NCBI RefSeq assembly: GCF_900215375.1
Contig: NZ_OBEF01000004.1
Span: forward strand, 248,001 to 312,000
Origin: Enterobacter sp. CC120223-11
Lineage (GTDB): Bacteria > Pseudomonadota > Gammaproteobacteria > Enterobacterales > Enterobacteriaceae
Length of the DNA: 64,000 nt
Direction of reading: 5' to 3'
Shown in pieces: positions 1 to 8,761 of this stretch. A model generated the notes under the pieces. The model was not told where the DNA came from. It made no database searches and was given only the letters and a program-made list of their open reading frames with translations. Position numbers and translations under genes: made by a program. Within the stretch, counting starts at the first letter, position 1, and every line of letters begins with the position of its first letter.

Positions 1-1560
1 CACCCCGGCGATGGAGACGCTGGAGGAGGCATAGCGCACCACGCCACCCTTCCCGCCTTTCACCGCATGGCGCATCGGCACGCCCACCGGCGTGGATTTT
101 TCCGTTGGCGTGAAGTACAGCCGCCAGTCTTTCTCTTTCTGCTTATACGCCAGCACGATGTTGTTATTGCGGGTGACGAATTCCGTGCGGGACTGCATCA
201 GCGAAGGCATCGCCGTGGCCTCATCGGCAGAGAGCATCTGCGAAAGCTTGCGACCAAACTCCCAGTGGAAGTTCAGGCCGACGCTGAAATTGTCGCTCTG
301 ACCGCTGATAAAGCTCTGCTCCGCGTTAACGCTCAGCAGCGGAACAGGTTGCCAGTTCACGCCGAGCTTCAGGCCGTGCGGATTGCTGCTTGCCTCGCTG
401 CGGCTGCCGTTCACATCAACCTTATCGCCGTACCACTGAAACCAACCGACAGTGGCAGAAACATGCTGCGAGAGCGCGGTATCAACATTGATATCCCAGC
501 CGCGGGCCGCACGTTCATACAGCTCGTAGCGGGTCGGATCGTCGTTGAAGACGCTGTCGTCAGAGTGACGCCATCCGCTGACGGGCAGATAGTAGTTGGC
601 GGAGGTGCGCACCCTGTCACTCCAGAGCTCGGCCCCCAGCCCCATCCGGCTGTGGTGCCGCGTAACGTCCTGGTCGAAGAACAGATTGCCGCCCGCGAGA
701 AGATGTGGCGAAAAAGTATGTCTCAGCCCCAGGCCGAGATTGAGGATGTTGCGGTCATTCCAGCGATGGGCGCTCATCTGGGTGAACAGGATGTCGTCCT
801 GCCAGATTTTAACCGGCCAGAGAAAATCCAGCCCCGCATCGCGGCTGTCGCTGTTGCCAAGGCCTACATCGGCCGTTACCCGCGCTTTACCGCCGGTGTG
901 ATTCAGCCAGCTTTCAACCTCCTGCGTCAACGCGGCGTTGACGGCGCTGTTGGCGGTGGAGCGCAGTGCATTGCCCGCCCCGCTCTGCTGAGCGCTGCCC
1001 CACGCCGCGGCCATCTGGTCACGCAGCCGGTCAGCGTCCTCGTCGGTGTCAGCAGCCTCGGTCGTGCGGGCTTCATTTCCCTGCGGCACGATGATCCACT
1101 GGCCCGCCAGCACCTTCATCTGCTCGGGGGATTTAACCCGCTGATTCAGCTCAAGCAGTCCGGCAGGCGTCGTACGCCCGCGAAACGCGACGTCGTCCAG
1201 AGACGCTTTGTCATCAAGCTTCACCAGAGTCACGAGGATATCGAGCTGGCTTTTTGGCCCGGACGCGGGCAGCAGCAGCCACTCATTCAGCGTCAGACCA
1301 TACTGCTGCGCCAGCGCCTGCTGATTCAGCTCCAGGCCCTCTACTTCCGGCGCTTTCTCGCGCTCAATTTCCTGCCAGCTTTTGAAGAGCGGCTTATGAT
1401 AAAGAATAAAATGGCGGGGTTGTTGTTCCGTCACATCCGGCGCGGTATTTGCCCGTGCCCCTGGCGGCAAAGTGAGAAGCAGAACGGAAAAAAGATAATG
1501 CGATAAAATTATCCAAACGGATAAGCGCTGGCGCAAAGAATAATGAGATTGGCTGGACAT
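1..1560 (-). CDS. Inverse autotransporter (intimin/invasin family), 5' part only
   Basis: The gene reads leftward and is still open at the window edge, so at least 520 codons are present and the C-terminus is missing. A long basic then hydrophobic segment (residues about 10-37) looks like a Sec signal. Residues about 105-160 resemble the LysM-like module of intimins, ending near LAGQWIIVPQ. Residues about 222-465 read as the inverse-autotransporter beta-barrel, with alternating aromatic strands and landmarks such as LNLGLGLRHTFSPHLLAGGN and ARGWDINVDTALSQH. In this family the barrel inserts in the outer membrane and exports C-terminal Ig-like adhesion domains; those would lie outside the window. 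The ATG at 1558-1560 has an AGGG about 9 nt upstream. The closest relative (ZirT, YchO or another) cannot be settled here. Confidence 0.85.
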   Translation of the reverse strand, partial: MSSQSHYSLRQRLSVWIILSHYLFSVLLLTLPPGARANTAPDVTEQQPRHFILYHKPLFKSWQEIEREKAPEVEGLELNQQALAQQYGLTLNEWLLLPASGPKSQLDILVTLVKLDDKASLDDVAFRGRTTPAGLLELNQRVKSPEQMKVLAGQWIIVPQGNEARTTEAADTDEDADRLRDQMAAAWGSAQQSGAGNALRSTANSAVNAALTQEVESWLNHTGGKARVTADVGLGNSDSRDAGLDFLWPVKIWQDDILFTQMSAHRWNDRNILNLGLGLRHTFSPHLLAGGNLFFDQDVTRHHSRMGLGAELWSDRVRTSANYYLPVSGWRHSDDSVFNDDPTRYELYERAARGWDINVDTALSQHVSATVGWFQWYGDKVDVNGSRSEASSNPHGLKLGVNWQPVPLLSVNAEQSFISGQSDNFSVGLNFHWEFGRKLSQMLSADEATAMPSLMQSRTEFVTRNNNIVLAYKQKEKDWRLYFTPTEKSTPVGVPMRHAVKGGKGGVVRYASSSVSIAGV

Positions 1561-2320
1561 AGAAATCTACCCTGAAATGAATTCCGCGTTTTTCTAACGC
1601 TTGGTTCATTTAGTAGACATGCAATATACAGCGGACTCCATAGTGCTTTAAGGAGTTATTCGTGAGTATTTAAAGCGCGCGACAATCAGAATCATCCTAT
1701 TATCTTAACTATTGCAAAAAAGAGTGTTTTGACCAAAAAAAAGCACCCGTTGCTCAGCGTAGTTCTATCCCGATGCACGCTGCGGGTGCAGAAAAGTTAC
1801 AGAGGAAATGAGTAACTTACGGGGTCTAGCTTACTTCAGTGCGAGGCCTCACAGGCCACCTCAGGAAAATTATCCGATTAATATCAGGAAAATCAGAGAA
1901 TCCCCCACTCACTTTCAGGGAGGCTTAGGATATTGCAGTCAGGGCTTATTCACCCCGGGTATTTTTCTTCATGTAGCAGAGCTACCTTTCAATCGAAATT
2001 ATATTTTTCGTGATTACAATGAAGCCTGCTTATCAACTCTGAAAATGGAATCTGATATTTCGTTAATAATGAATTTAAAACCTGGAAAAACCGAGCAATT
2101 AATTCCATTCATGCTTAACCCCCTTCTTTATTTCATTTTCGATGGCATCCAACCCCGCCCTTCACCAGAAGATTATTCTTAATTTCCCCCAACAAAAGCC
2201 AAACCGTTTCTTCAAAAAGAATTTTCTCAATTGCTTATTCTGCCGTCTCATTCCATTGCCCGTTACGGATCGGTACTGTGTTTTGTCATTATTGATGCAC
2301 TTTGAACAAGGAAAATGTTC
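1561..2320. other. 760-bp AT-rich intergenic region
   Basis: This lies between the divergent autotransporter and LPMO genes and must hold both promoters. Apart from the minus-strand terminator at 1735-1789, a 7-bp inverted repeat (AAGTTAC at 1794-1800, GTAACTT at 1812-1818) is visible. Two plus-strand open frames (1808-2182 and 2142-2327) show no family I recognise, have poor codon character and overlap the leader of the next gene. I do not call them. Confidence 0.5.
1735..1789 (-). terminator. Intrinsic terminator on the minus strand upstream of the autotransporter gene
   Basis: On the minus strand a two-part stem (GCACCCG then CAGCGT, pairing with ACGCTG and CGGGTGC, with a 5-nt bulge) is followed directly by eight Ts. 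It ends a leftward transcript coming from 1790 or beyond, about 175 nt before the autotransporter start codon. It could be a leader attenuator or the end of a small RNA. Confidence 0.65.
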
Positions 2321-4216
2321 ATGTTAATACCTAAGAGAAAAGCTCTGGCGGCCGCTATCGGCAGCCTCGTGATGTCGACCTTCTCCGGCGCCGTATTTGC
2401 TCATGGCGCAATGGAAAACCCAAAAGCCCGCCAGTGGGAGTGCCACACTCAGGGCGGTCACTGGAATCCTTCTTCCATGAAAAGCGCCGCCTGTAAAGCC
2501 GCCCTGGAGGGCAGCCCGTCCAAACAGGCCGCCTTCGATAACTGGAATGGCTTCACGGGCTTTGCCCCAGGTTCACATACCGTGGCCGAAAGTGATGTGA
2601 AAGATGGCATGCTTTGCAGCGGCAGCAATGCAGGGTTTGCAGGCTTTAACTTACCGCGGGCTGACTGGACTAAGACCACAATCCAGCCAGATTCGCAGGG
2701 TAAAGTCGGCATGACCTACTACTACACCGCGAAGCACACCCCATCCTTCATTGAGTTTTACATCAACAAGAAAAACGTCGATCCGAACAAAAAAGCGCTG
2801 GGCTGGAATGACGTTGAGCTGCTGCAACGTTTTGATATCGGCGCCGGTGACCCGAGCGTTCGCCATACGGTCAACGTGACTATCCCGGAAGACCGTACTG
2901 GCACCGCGGTGATTTTTACCCGCTGGCAGCGTATTGATGCCGTTGGTGAGGGTTTCTATAACTGCAGCGACGTCAACATTAAATCCCGCGACGGCTCTGA
3001 AGTTCCGGGCGGCGGCGGTGAAGAAGAGGAAGGCGGTGATGAGAGCGGCTGGGTAAGCAAGGGCGACTTTATCACCGAGGCGCATCAGCCTGCCGTCGGT
3101 GAACAGGTCCGCTTCCGCCTGATGGGCGGCACCCGTGGCGACAACCTGGTGGATGTCTACCTGAAGATTACCGCGCAGAACATCAACAACAACCAGTGGG
3201 TGCTCGAGCTGGGCCGTGAGCTTAACCGCAACCACGGTAACGAACTGCAGATTGGCCAGCAGCAGGCCGACGACACCATCCGCTTTAACGAACAGAAACC
3301 ACGTTCTAACCAGGTGTTCGTCAGCGACAAAGGCTATGGCTACGCCATTGAGATCGTGAAGAACGCCGACGCGCCTGCCATCAGCCTCGACCGTTACACG
3401 CTCGCACCGATTGCCACCACCAACAGTGGCTACAGCTATGCCGTGACCGGCAGCAGCGATAAGTCTGGCGTGACCTGGCAGTGGAAAAACGTCGCGGGCG
3501 ACAGCCGCATTACTGCCAGCCCGGCAACCCAGGCCAAAACGCAGATCACCGTTCCCGGTGGCGTCCCTGGTGGCACCTCAGCGACCTTCGAACTGACCGG
3601 TAAAACCGCCAACGGAGCCACCGGGAAAGCAACGCTGAAGGTCAACGTGCTGGCGCCTCAGGTCGCACCGACTGGCCCGGCAAGCATTGAATCTGATAAA
3701 GGTGGCAAGTTCACCGCCAAAGCGAACTTCGACTACAACCAGGGCAGCGTCAGCTACAGCTGGTCACTGCTTAAAGATGGCCGCGAAGTCTCCGGCATTG
3801 ATCAGAGCGGCAACGTGAAAAGCGGTCTGGCTGCGGGCAGCTACCAGGTCAAAGTCACGGCTGAGCTGGACAACGGTGAACGTAAAGCCAGCGGCACCAC
3901 CGCCGTGAAGGTGACGGATAAAGAAGAACCGGGTACCGGCGACTACGAAAGTTGGGTGTCAGGTAAAACCTACACTCAGGGCAACACCGTGAGCTGGAAC
4001 GGCGCGAACTATATCGCGGGCTACTGGACCACTGCGGAGCCGGGCAAAGGTGACAGCTGGAAGCTGCACAATAACGCCAAACCGGTTGCCTGGCTGTCCA
4101 CCATGGTTTACGTAATGGGCAACGTCGTCAGCCACGATGGAAAAGTATGGAAAGCGAGCGAGTGGATTGGTCAGGGCACTGTCCCGGGTCAAAACGCGAA
4201 ATGGAAACAGCAGTAA
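2321..4216 (+). CDS. Secreted lytic polysaccharide monooxygenase (AA10), GbpA-like, chitin-binding
   Basis: A 27-residue signal peptide ends in VFA just before His28 (HGAMENPKARQWEC). That His would be the N-terminal residue of the copper histidine brace; the second brace His is most likely His139 in AKHTPSFIEFYI. The AA10 domain covers residues about 28-225. A Gly/Glu-rich linker, a GbpA-type middle region (about 245-350), two Ig/PKD-like segments and two C-terminal CBM5/12-type chitin-binding modules (YESWVSGKTYTQGNTVSW and AWLSTMVYVMGNVVSHDGKVW) follow. AA10 enzymes oxidatively cleave chitin or cellulose. The second ATG (2321) is preferred over 2315 because AAGGA (2308-2312) lies 8 nt from it and only 2 nt from the first. 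A GH18 chitinase lies 3 kb away, which supports chitin as the substrate. Confidence 0.92.
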   Translation: MLIPKRKALAAAIGSLVMSTFSGAVFAHGAMENPKARQWECHTQGGHWNPSSMKSAACKAALEGSPSKQAAFDNWNGFTGFAPGSHTVAESDVKDGMLCSGSNAGFAGFNLPRADWTKTTIQPDSQGKVGMTYYYTAKHTPSFIEFYINKKNVDPNKKALGWNDVELLQRFDIGAGDPSVRHTVNVTIPEDRTGTAVIFTRWQRIDAVGEGFYNCSDVNIKSRDGSEVPGGGGEEEEGGDESGWVSKGDFITEAHQPAVGEQVRFRLMGGTRGDNLVDVYLKITAQNINNNQWVLELGRELNRNHGNELQIGQQQADDTIRFNEQKPRSNQVFVSDKGYGYAIEIVKNADAPAISLDRYTLAPIATTNSGYSYAVTGSSDKSGVTWQWKNVAGDSRITASPATQAKTQITVPGGVPGGTSATFELTGKTANGATGKATLKVNVLAPQVAPTGPASIESDKGGKFTAKANFDYNQGSVSYSWSLLKDGREVSGIDQSGNVKSGLAAGSYQVKVTAELDNGERKASGTTAVKVTDKEEPGTGDYESWVSGKTYTQGNTVSWNGANYIAGYWTTAEPGKGDSWKLHNNAKPVAWLSTMVYVMGNVVSHDGKVWKASEWIGQGTVPGQNAKWKQQ

Positions 4217-4271
4217 TCCCCATAATACCGCCCGGCTAAAGGGCGGATAACGACCTCCTAGTTATCATTTT

Positions 4272-4308
4272 GGCACCGCCGGAGCCCCTTCTGTCGGTGC
4301 CTTTTTTT
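4272..4308 (+). terminator. Rho-independent terminator after the LPMO gene
   Basis: GGCACCG (4272-4278) pairs with CGGTGCC (4295-4301), followed by seven Ts. Confidence 0.85.
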
Positions 4309-4317
4309 ATTCGGATA

Positions 4318-5055
4318 TCAATGAAACAACAGCATCCACCCCAGCGCCGCCGCGATGGGATAAGGGCCAAAGGCAAACGGCTCACCGGGCTTCACTTTCA
4401 GCAGCGCCAGCCCGGCGATAATCCCCAGAACGGAAGACGCGGCAACAATGTCGAGCAGCGCCGCAGGCCCAAGCCATGCGCCGAGCGCTGCCAGCAGCTT
4501 CATATCTCCCATCCCCATTCCCTCCTGACCCCGCAGCAGGCGAAAAAGGCGGGAAAGCAGCCAGGGCACGCCAAATCCGGCAATGGATGCCACAAGCGAA
4601 TCGGGAAGCGCTACGTGGCTTTCACCGCTGGCGGCAAACAGTAGCGCCAGTGCCAGCAGCGGCAGGGTCAGCCTGTCTGGCAGCAGTTGAGTTTCAATAT
4701 CAATAAAAAAGAGCGGCAACAGCAGCGTGACGGCCAACAGGTTGAACAGGCTCTGCGACGTAATGCCCTGCAGCGTAACGATCGCACAGAACAGCAGCGC
4801 CAGTATCCCTTCGACAAGCGGGTAACGACGGGAGATAGCCTGGCCACATTTGCAGCAGCGGCCCCGGAGCAGAAGCCAGCCCACCAGCGGAATGTTGTAG
4901 CGTGCCGGAATGGCATGTTTGCAGCGAGGACAGTGCGAGGCGGGCCAGGAGAGTGTCAGAGGCTCACCGTGAAGGATCCTCGGCAGACGCCAGATGATGA
5001 CGTTGCAAAAACTACCAAAAACCGCCCCAAGCAGGGTAAAAAAAAGAATGAGCAT
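4318..5055 (-). CDS. Prepilin peptidase (GspO/PppA/PilD type), orphan
   Basis: A 245-aa polytopic inner-membrane protein. The N-terminal half has two CxxC pairs (CPRC and CKCG) typical of the zinc-binding N-methylase/peptidase_A24_N region. The two catalytic aspartates of A24 aspartic peptidases are recognisable in FIDIETQLLPD and GMGDMKLLAALG (GxGD motif). Such enzymes cleave, and in the two-domain form often N-methylate, type IV pilin or type II secretion pseudopilins. No other secretion or pilus genes are in the window, so its substrates are encoded elsewhere. Its position between LPMO and chitinase genes suggests a link to type II export of those enzymes, as for E. coli ChiA; that is inference. 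It is shorter than E. coli PppA (about 269 aa) but both domains look complete. Confidence 0.88.
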   Translation of the reverse strand: MLILFFTLLGAVFGSFCNVIIWRLPRILHGEPLTLSWPASHCPRCKHAIPARYNIPLVGWLLLRGRCCKCGQAISRRYPLVEGILALLFCAIVTLQGITSQSLFNLLAVTLLLPLFFIDIETQLLPDRLTLPLLALALLFAASGESHVALPDSLVASIAGFGVPWLLSRLFRLLRGQEGMGMGDMKLLAALGAWLGPAALLDIVAASSVLGIIAGLALLKVKPGEPFAFGPYPIAAALGWMLLFH

Positions 5056-5192
5056 AGGCTCTCCCGAACAAATGATTGTGAAAGGGTTAAAACAGACACC
5101 CTGATAATGACGTTGCGGATGCCTCTGCTTCGGTACGGCATCGGTTCAACGATCGGCTACCCTATAAATCAGACGACGACGGCAGGAGAATC

Positions 5193-6494
5193 ATGCTGAT
5201 GACCCGCACCATACTGCGCTGGGTGCTTTTTTCAGGCCTTTACAGCCTGCTGGCGCTGCTGAGTTTCTACAGCCGTGACGCCTGGAGTCTCTCGACCACG
5301 CTGTGGTTTCCTGCCTCGCTGCTGTTCGCCGTGCTGTGGCTGACGCCGATGCGGGACTGGCCGCTGTGGCTGGCCACCGCCGGATTGCTGCATATTTTTG
5401 TCGGCGTCTGGATGGGGCGCCCACTGGCGCTGGCCTCTCTCTTTGCGGTATTCGACCTGGCGGTATTTCCGCTGGGCGTTATCGCCTTTCGCTACAGCAC
5501 ACCTCTGCTGCGTCGGGCGCTGGCATCGCACCCGATAGCCAGGGAGCTGGCGTGGATAGCGTTGCTGATGCTTTGCACCTTCTGCGGCAGCGCACTGCTC
5601 AGCGTCTGTCTGCTGCTGGCGGGCTATCTTGTCGCGCCGCTGCACCTTATCTCCTGGGCACTGGCGGCATTGACCGGCGTGATAAGCCTGCTGCCGTTTC
5701 TGCGTGAACAGCGTGAATCACCGCTGACCCTTCGCCAGTCGCTTAGTGGGTGGCAAACGGCGGCTATTCTCACCGCCAATTTTGTCCTGCAGACGCTGAT
5801 TTTCTTTACGCCGCTCGGGCTGTGGGTCCAGGGCGTTACCCCGCTGATGATCCAGCTCACTTTGCTGTTGCTCAGCGCGTTCGTGCTGTCCGGTCGGGGG
5901 CTTGGCATCCTGCTGATGGTTCAGTACCTGATTGTGGTACTGGCCACGCAGTATCGCGTGGGGCCTTTCTTCAGCCAGACGCCAGCGCTGGTCCCCGCCA
6001 TGTGGCAGGCACAGTGGTATCTGGTGTTTGCGGCGATGTTGGCAAGTTGCCTGCATCAGTATCAGGCCTGGATGCGCCACCAGCTGTTGCAGGCCGACGG
6101 CACCGACGTCCTGATGTCCCGCTTTGCCCGCACGGGCAGCGGCGCGCTCTTTCGCCTGGAGATGCCTGAGGGCACGCTGCGCTGGCAAAGCAGCACGGCA
6201 GCGCTTTTTCCCGGAGAGCAGCAAACGCTCGGCACCCTGGCCCTGCTGGAGGCTCACTGCGATACGCCGTTTATGTCATGCTTCCAGCGGTGGTATGCGA
6301 CGCAGAGTGAACCGCTGTTCGAGCAGGAGCTCTGGATGCAGCAACTGAATGGCCAACAGGCTCACTGCCTGCTGGCCATTTTGCGAGTGTCCGGTGAACC
6401 CTGGCTCACGGGTGGGCTAAGCCAGTACCCGCACAGGACTCATCACCCTGACGCACCTACAGCATGCGACGAAGGATCTCCGGCTTACCGCTGA
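5193..6494 (+). CDS. MASE1-domain membrane sensor lacking an output domain
   Basis: Residues about 8-290 contain eight or so hydrophobic segments arranged like the MASE1 sensor domain found at the N-terminus of diguanylate cyclases, phosphodiesterases and histidine kinases. Early landmarks are STTLWFPASLLFAVLWL and WPLWLATAGLLHIFVGVW. The remaining 140 residues look like a degraded PAS-like segment (SGALFRLEMPEGTLRWQSS). No GGDEF, EAL or kinase motif follows. The reading frame ends inside the 3' end of the opposite-strand cytochrome gene (38-bp tail-to-tail overlap), which suggests loss of a former C-terminus. AGGAG at 5184-5188 serves either ATG 5193 or ATG 5199. The function is not known. 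Confidence 0.7.
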   Translation: MLMTRTILRWVLFSGLYSLLALLSFYSRDAWSLSTTLWFPASLLFAVLWLTPMRDWPLWLATAGLLHIFVGVWMGRPLALASLFAVFDLAVFPLGVIAFRYSTPLLRRALASHPIARELAWIALLMLCTFCGSALLSVCLLLAGYLVAPLHLISWALAALTGVISLLPFLREQRESPLTLRQSLSGWQTAAILTANFVLQTLIFFTPLGLWVQGVTPLMIQLTLLLLSAFVLSGRGLGILLMVQYLIVVLATQYRVGPFFSQTPALVPAMWQAQWYLVFAAMLASCLHQYQAWMRHQLLQADGTDVLMSRFARTGSGALFRLEMPEGTLRWQSSTAALFPGEQQTLGTLALLEAHCDTPFMSCFQRWYATQSEPLFEQELWMQQLNGQQAHCLLAILRVSGEPWLTGGLSQYPHRTHHPDAPTACDEGSPAYR

Positions 6495-6975
6495 GCGTGT
6501 ATTTCACCACTGCCGTCACGTGTGCCAGCAGAATGACGCCCAGCAAAATGCAGCTGTAGCGGTGGATCGTAAAGAAGAACTCATTGATCACCGGCACGTT
6601 GACTGGCCGGGTGACCGGCAGCAGGCCAAACAGGTGATAATCTTTTTGCAGCATCAAAAAACCGCTGATCAGCACCACCAGAATGGTCAGATAGAAAACC
6701 TCATGGACAAAAACCACCAGCTGCTTCTTGCGCCGCGAGATTGACGCAGGCCACTCCACCGACGGGCGGAAGAAACGCCAGGCAAAGCGCACCAGCATAA
6801 TCGGCGTCGCAATCGTGCCAAGGGACATATTCAGCACCGAGAAGAAGGTAAACCAGCGAGTTCCTTCCAGCGCGTGCAGGAGGTAGCCCATAAACATGGC
6901 ATAGATAATGACCGCGGCCACCAGCCAGTGCAGGACACGGGTGAAGCTGTCATAGCGTGCAGGATAAGTTTGCAT
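6457..6975 (-). CDS. Cytochrome b561-type membrane protein
   Basis: A 172-aa protein with four membrane segments (about residues 14-34, 50-70, 92-112, 132-155 from the ATG). Candidate haem-ligand histidines sit in RVLHWLVAA, FVHEVFYLT, TIHRYSCIL and LLAHVTAVV. This matches the cytochrome b561/b6 superfamily (CybB, YodB, YceJ relatives). They transfer electrons between quinol and a periplasmic partner, or act in superoxide oxidation in the case of E. coli CybB. It is too different from CybB for a symbol. I chose ATG 6975: AAGG at 6985-6988 is 9 nt upstream, whereas the in-frame TTG at 6981 is only 3 nt away. Its 3' end overlaps the MASE1 gene. Confidence 0.8.
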   Translation of the reverse strand: MQTYPARYDSFTRVLHWLVAAVIIYAMFMGYLLHALEGTRWFTFFSVLNMSLGTIATPIMLVRFAWRFFRPSVEWPASISRRKKQLVVFVHEVFYLTILVVLISGFLMLQKDYHLFGLLPVTRPVNVPVINEFFFTIHRYSCILLGVILLAHVTAVVKYTLSGKPEILRRML

Positions 6976-7033
6976 ACTCAAAAACCTTAATAAGAGAGAT
7001 TCAGCAAAATGGCCCCTGACGGAGCCATTCGGG

Positions 7034-8623
7034 TTACTCGGCAGCCCACAGGTTCACCGCCCGGTCAGGAGCCCAGTGGCTGGCGGCGGTATGCGCATAG
7101 GTGCAGCGGTAAACCTTGCCATCGTATTGCACCTTGTCACCCACCTCGTAGACTTTGCCCTCCGTGAAGGCACCGATCTGATCCGGTACTTCTTCCTCTT
7201 CTTCGTCATCCGTGGCCGGTATCGTCACCAGAACAGGCTGGCTGGGCGTTGCAAAATTGTTCGCCTCGTCATAAGCAATCACCGTGTAGCGATAGGTTTC
7301 GCCTGGCTTAAGCCCTTTGTCCTGCCAGCCGGTGTTGGCGGTCTCGCCAACTTGCGTGAGATCGCGCCAGACGGTGTAACCCGCCACACCGACGTTATCA
7401 CTGGCAGGCTGCCATTCCAGATTCACGCGGCCCTCTGAGTAAACCGCCTTCAGGCCCTGCACCTGCGTCGGTGCCTGGGTGTCCTCTTTGTCATCCGGCA
7501 CGTTGCCTTCTAGCAGGTCCTGATAGCGGCTTAAAAACTCGTAGCCGTAGTGCTGACCACTTTTCGTGGTGCCGTTATCCCAGTTGATCGACCAGGTCAT
7601 CAGCCCCTTCACCGGTTCGTTGTTGGCTGCCAGACGAGCCATCGCGTTGTACAGGCTCTGAGCATCTTTGACGTAACCTGAGCCTGCCGCATCGGCGTTA
7701 GCAGGCAGGCCGATCACCAGCTTGTTGGCGGGGATCTGCACGTAGCCGCGGCTGCCGTTGGCAAGGCTGTCGGTCAGATAGTAGAGAAACAGCTCTTTGT
7801 GTCGGGCGCTGGTGCCGCCCTCCGCTTCCTGCGGCAGCCACCAGGCGCCGACCTCAGCAACTTCTTCCGGCTTGTCGATATTCACCCCATCACCGGCCTG
7901 GTTGTAGTACTGCGGTGCGATGAAGTCGTAAACACCGGCCAGGTTTTGCAGGTAGGCTTTATAGTTCACGCCGCGGTTTGCCTGCAGATAAGGGAACTCA
8001 GGCGCCATACTGATGATGAAATGCTTCCCCTGCTGCTGGTAATGCGCACGCACGATTTTCAGCGCCGCTGGAATAACGGTGCTGTTGTTCGCAGCGGCGA
8101 TCGCGTCCTGCTCCAGATCGATGTCCAGCCCGTCAAAGCCGTAGGTTTCCACCAGGCGAATAATTTCGTTGGCTAGCGCCTGCTCCTGCCCTGCGCGCAG
8201 CTCAATATGCGCCTGAGCACCGCCAAGTGAAATCAGAACGGCACGCCCCTGAGCGTTCAGCTCTGCCACTTCGGCACGGAAGGCTTCGTCACTGGTGTTG
8301 TAAGGTCTGAAAGTCGGGATGTTGTCGGTTTGCCCCTTCATGACCTTCATAAAGGCAACGTTGACGACGTTAAAGCCTTTCGGCACTTCACGCAGGGACA
8401 TATCCGAAGGCAGGCCGCCCTGATATCCACGCGCTTCATCTATCTCTTCGGGGTTAATACCCCAGTTATGCCAGTAGCCCACCAGAATCTTTTTCTGGCT
8501 GATATCTGGCATTTCAGAGGCCGCATCCTGGAACGCCGCGTGGCTGAGCTGGCTCGTGAGCATACCGCCCAGCATAAGGCTCAGGGCAATGGCATTTAAA
8601 CGGCGATTTTTTTTCTTCAACAT
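7034..8623 (-). CDS. Secreted GH18 chitinase with FnIII and CBM5/12 modules
   Basis: The order is signal peptide (cleaved near SHA-AFQ, residue about 30), GH18 TIM barrel (about 45-375), one fibronectin type III domain (about 390-475, starting APTQVQGLKAVYSE), an acidic DDEEEEEV linker and a C-terminal CBM5/12 chitin-binding module (YEVGDKVQYDGKVYRC). The catalytic DxxDxDxE motif reads DGLDIDLE, with the acid-base Glu at about residue 171. The SLGG motif precedes it and MAPEF and PQYYNQ follow. It hydrolyses chitin outside the cytoplasm. ATG 8623 is preferred over ATG 8629 because the AGG lies immediately next to the latter and 6 nt from the former. The modular plan is close to Serratia ChiD and E. 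coli ChiA-like enzymes. It is transcribed toward the cytochrome gene. Confidence 0.93.
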   Translation of the reverse strand: MLKKKNRRLNAIALSLMLGGMLTSQLSHAAFQDAASEMPDISQKKILVGYWHNWGINPEEIDEARGYQGGLPSDMSLREVPKGFNVVNVAFMKVMKGQTDNIPTFRPYNTSDEAFRAEVAELNAQGRAVLISLGGAQAHIELRAGQEQALANEIIRLVETYGFDGLDIDLEQDAIAAANNSTVIPAALKIVRAHYQQQGKHFIISMAPEFPYLQANRGVNYKAYLQNLAGVYDFIAPQYYNQAGDGVNIDKPEEVAEVGAWWLPQEAEGGTSARHKELFLYYLTDSLANGSRGYVQIPANKLVIGLPANADAAGSGYVKDAQSLYNAMARLAANNEPVKGLMTWSINWDNGTTKSGQHYGYEFLSRYQDLLEGNVPDDKEDTQAPTQVQGLKAVYSEGRVNLEWQPASDNVGVAGYTVWRDLTQVGETANTGWQDKGLKPGETYRYTVIAYDEANNFATPSQPVLVTIPATDDEEEEEVPDQIGAFTEGKVYEVGDKVQYDGKVYRCTYAHTAASHWAPDRAVNLWAAE

Positions 8624-8761
8624 ATTCATCCTGTCATGTTGTCAATGAATTTTCCCCCACAGGGTAGGAGATTGTTTTTCGACAAAACAGAAGAATGCCC
8701 GTGTTGAACATCAGACAGCGTTCACATCGACCAGGAAATATCTGCTCACCCTGCGTCGTGG

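Noticed and set aside
67..1506. Long plus-strand open frame of 479 codons
   Set aside because: It is antisense to the inverse autotransporter, whose minus-strand translation shows clear signal, LysM-like and barrel features. The plus-strand product has no recognisable character.
1808..2182. 124-codon plus-strand frame in the autotransporter-LPMO gap
   Set aside because: It has a passable AGAGG near its ATG, but no recognisable domain, irregular codon use, and lies over a minus-strand terminator and hairpin. I kept it as non-coding.
4270..4644. Plus-strand frame over the prepilin peptidase 3' end
   Set aside because: It begins within the LPMO terminator hairpin and is antisense to the conserved GxGD region of the peptidase.
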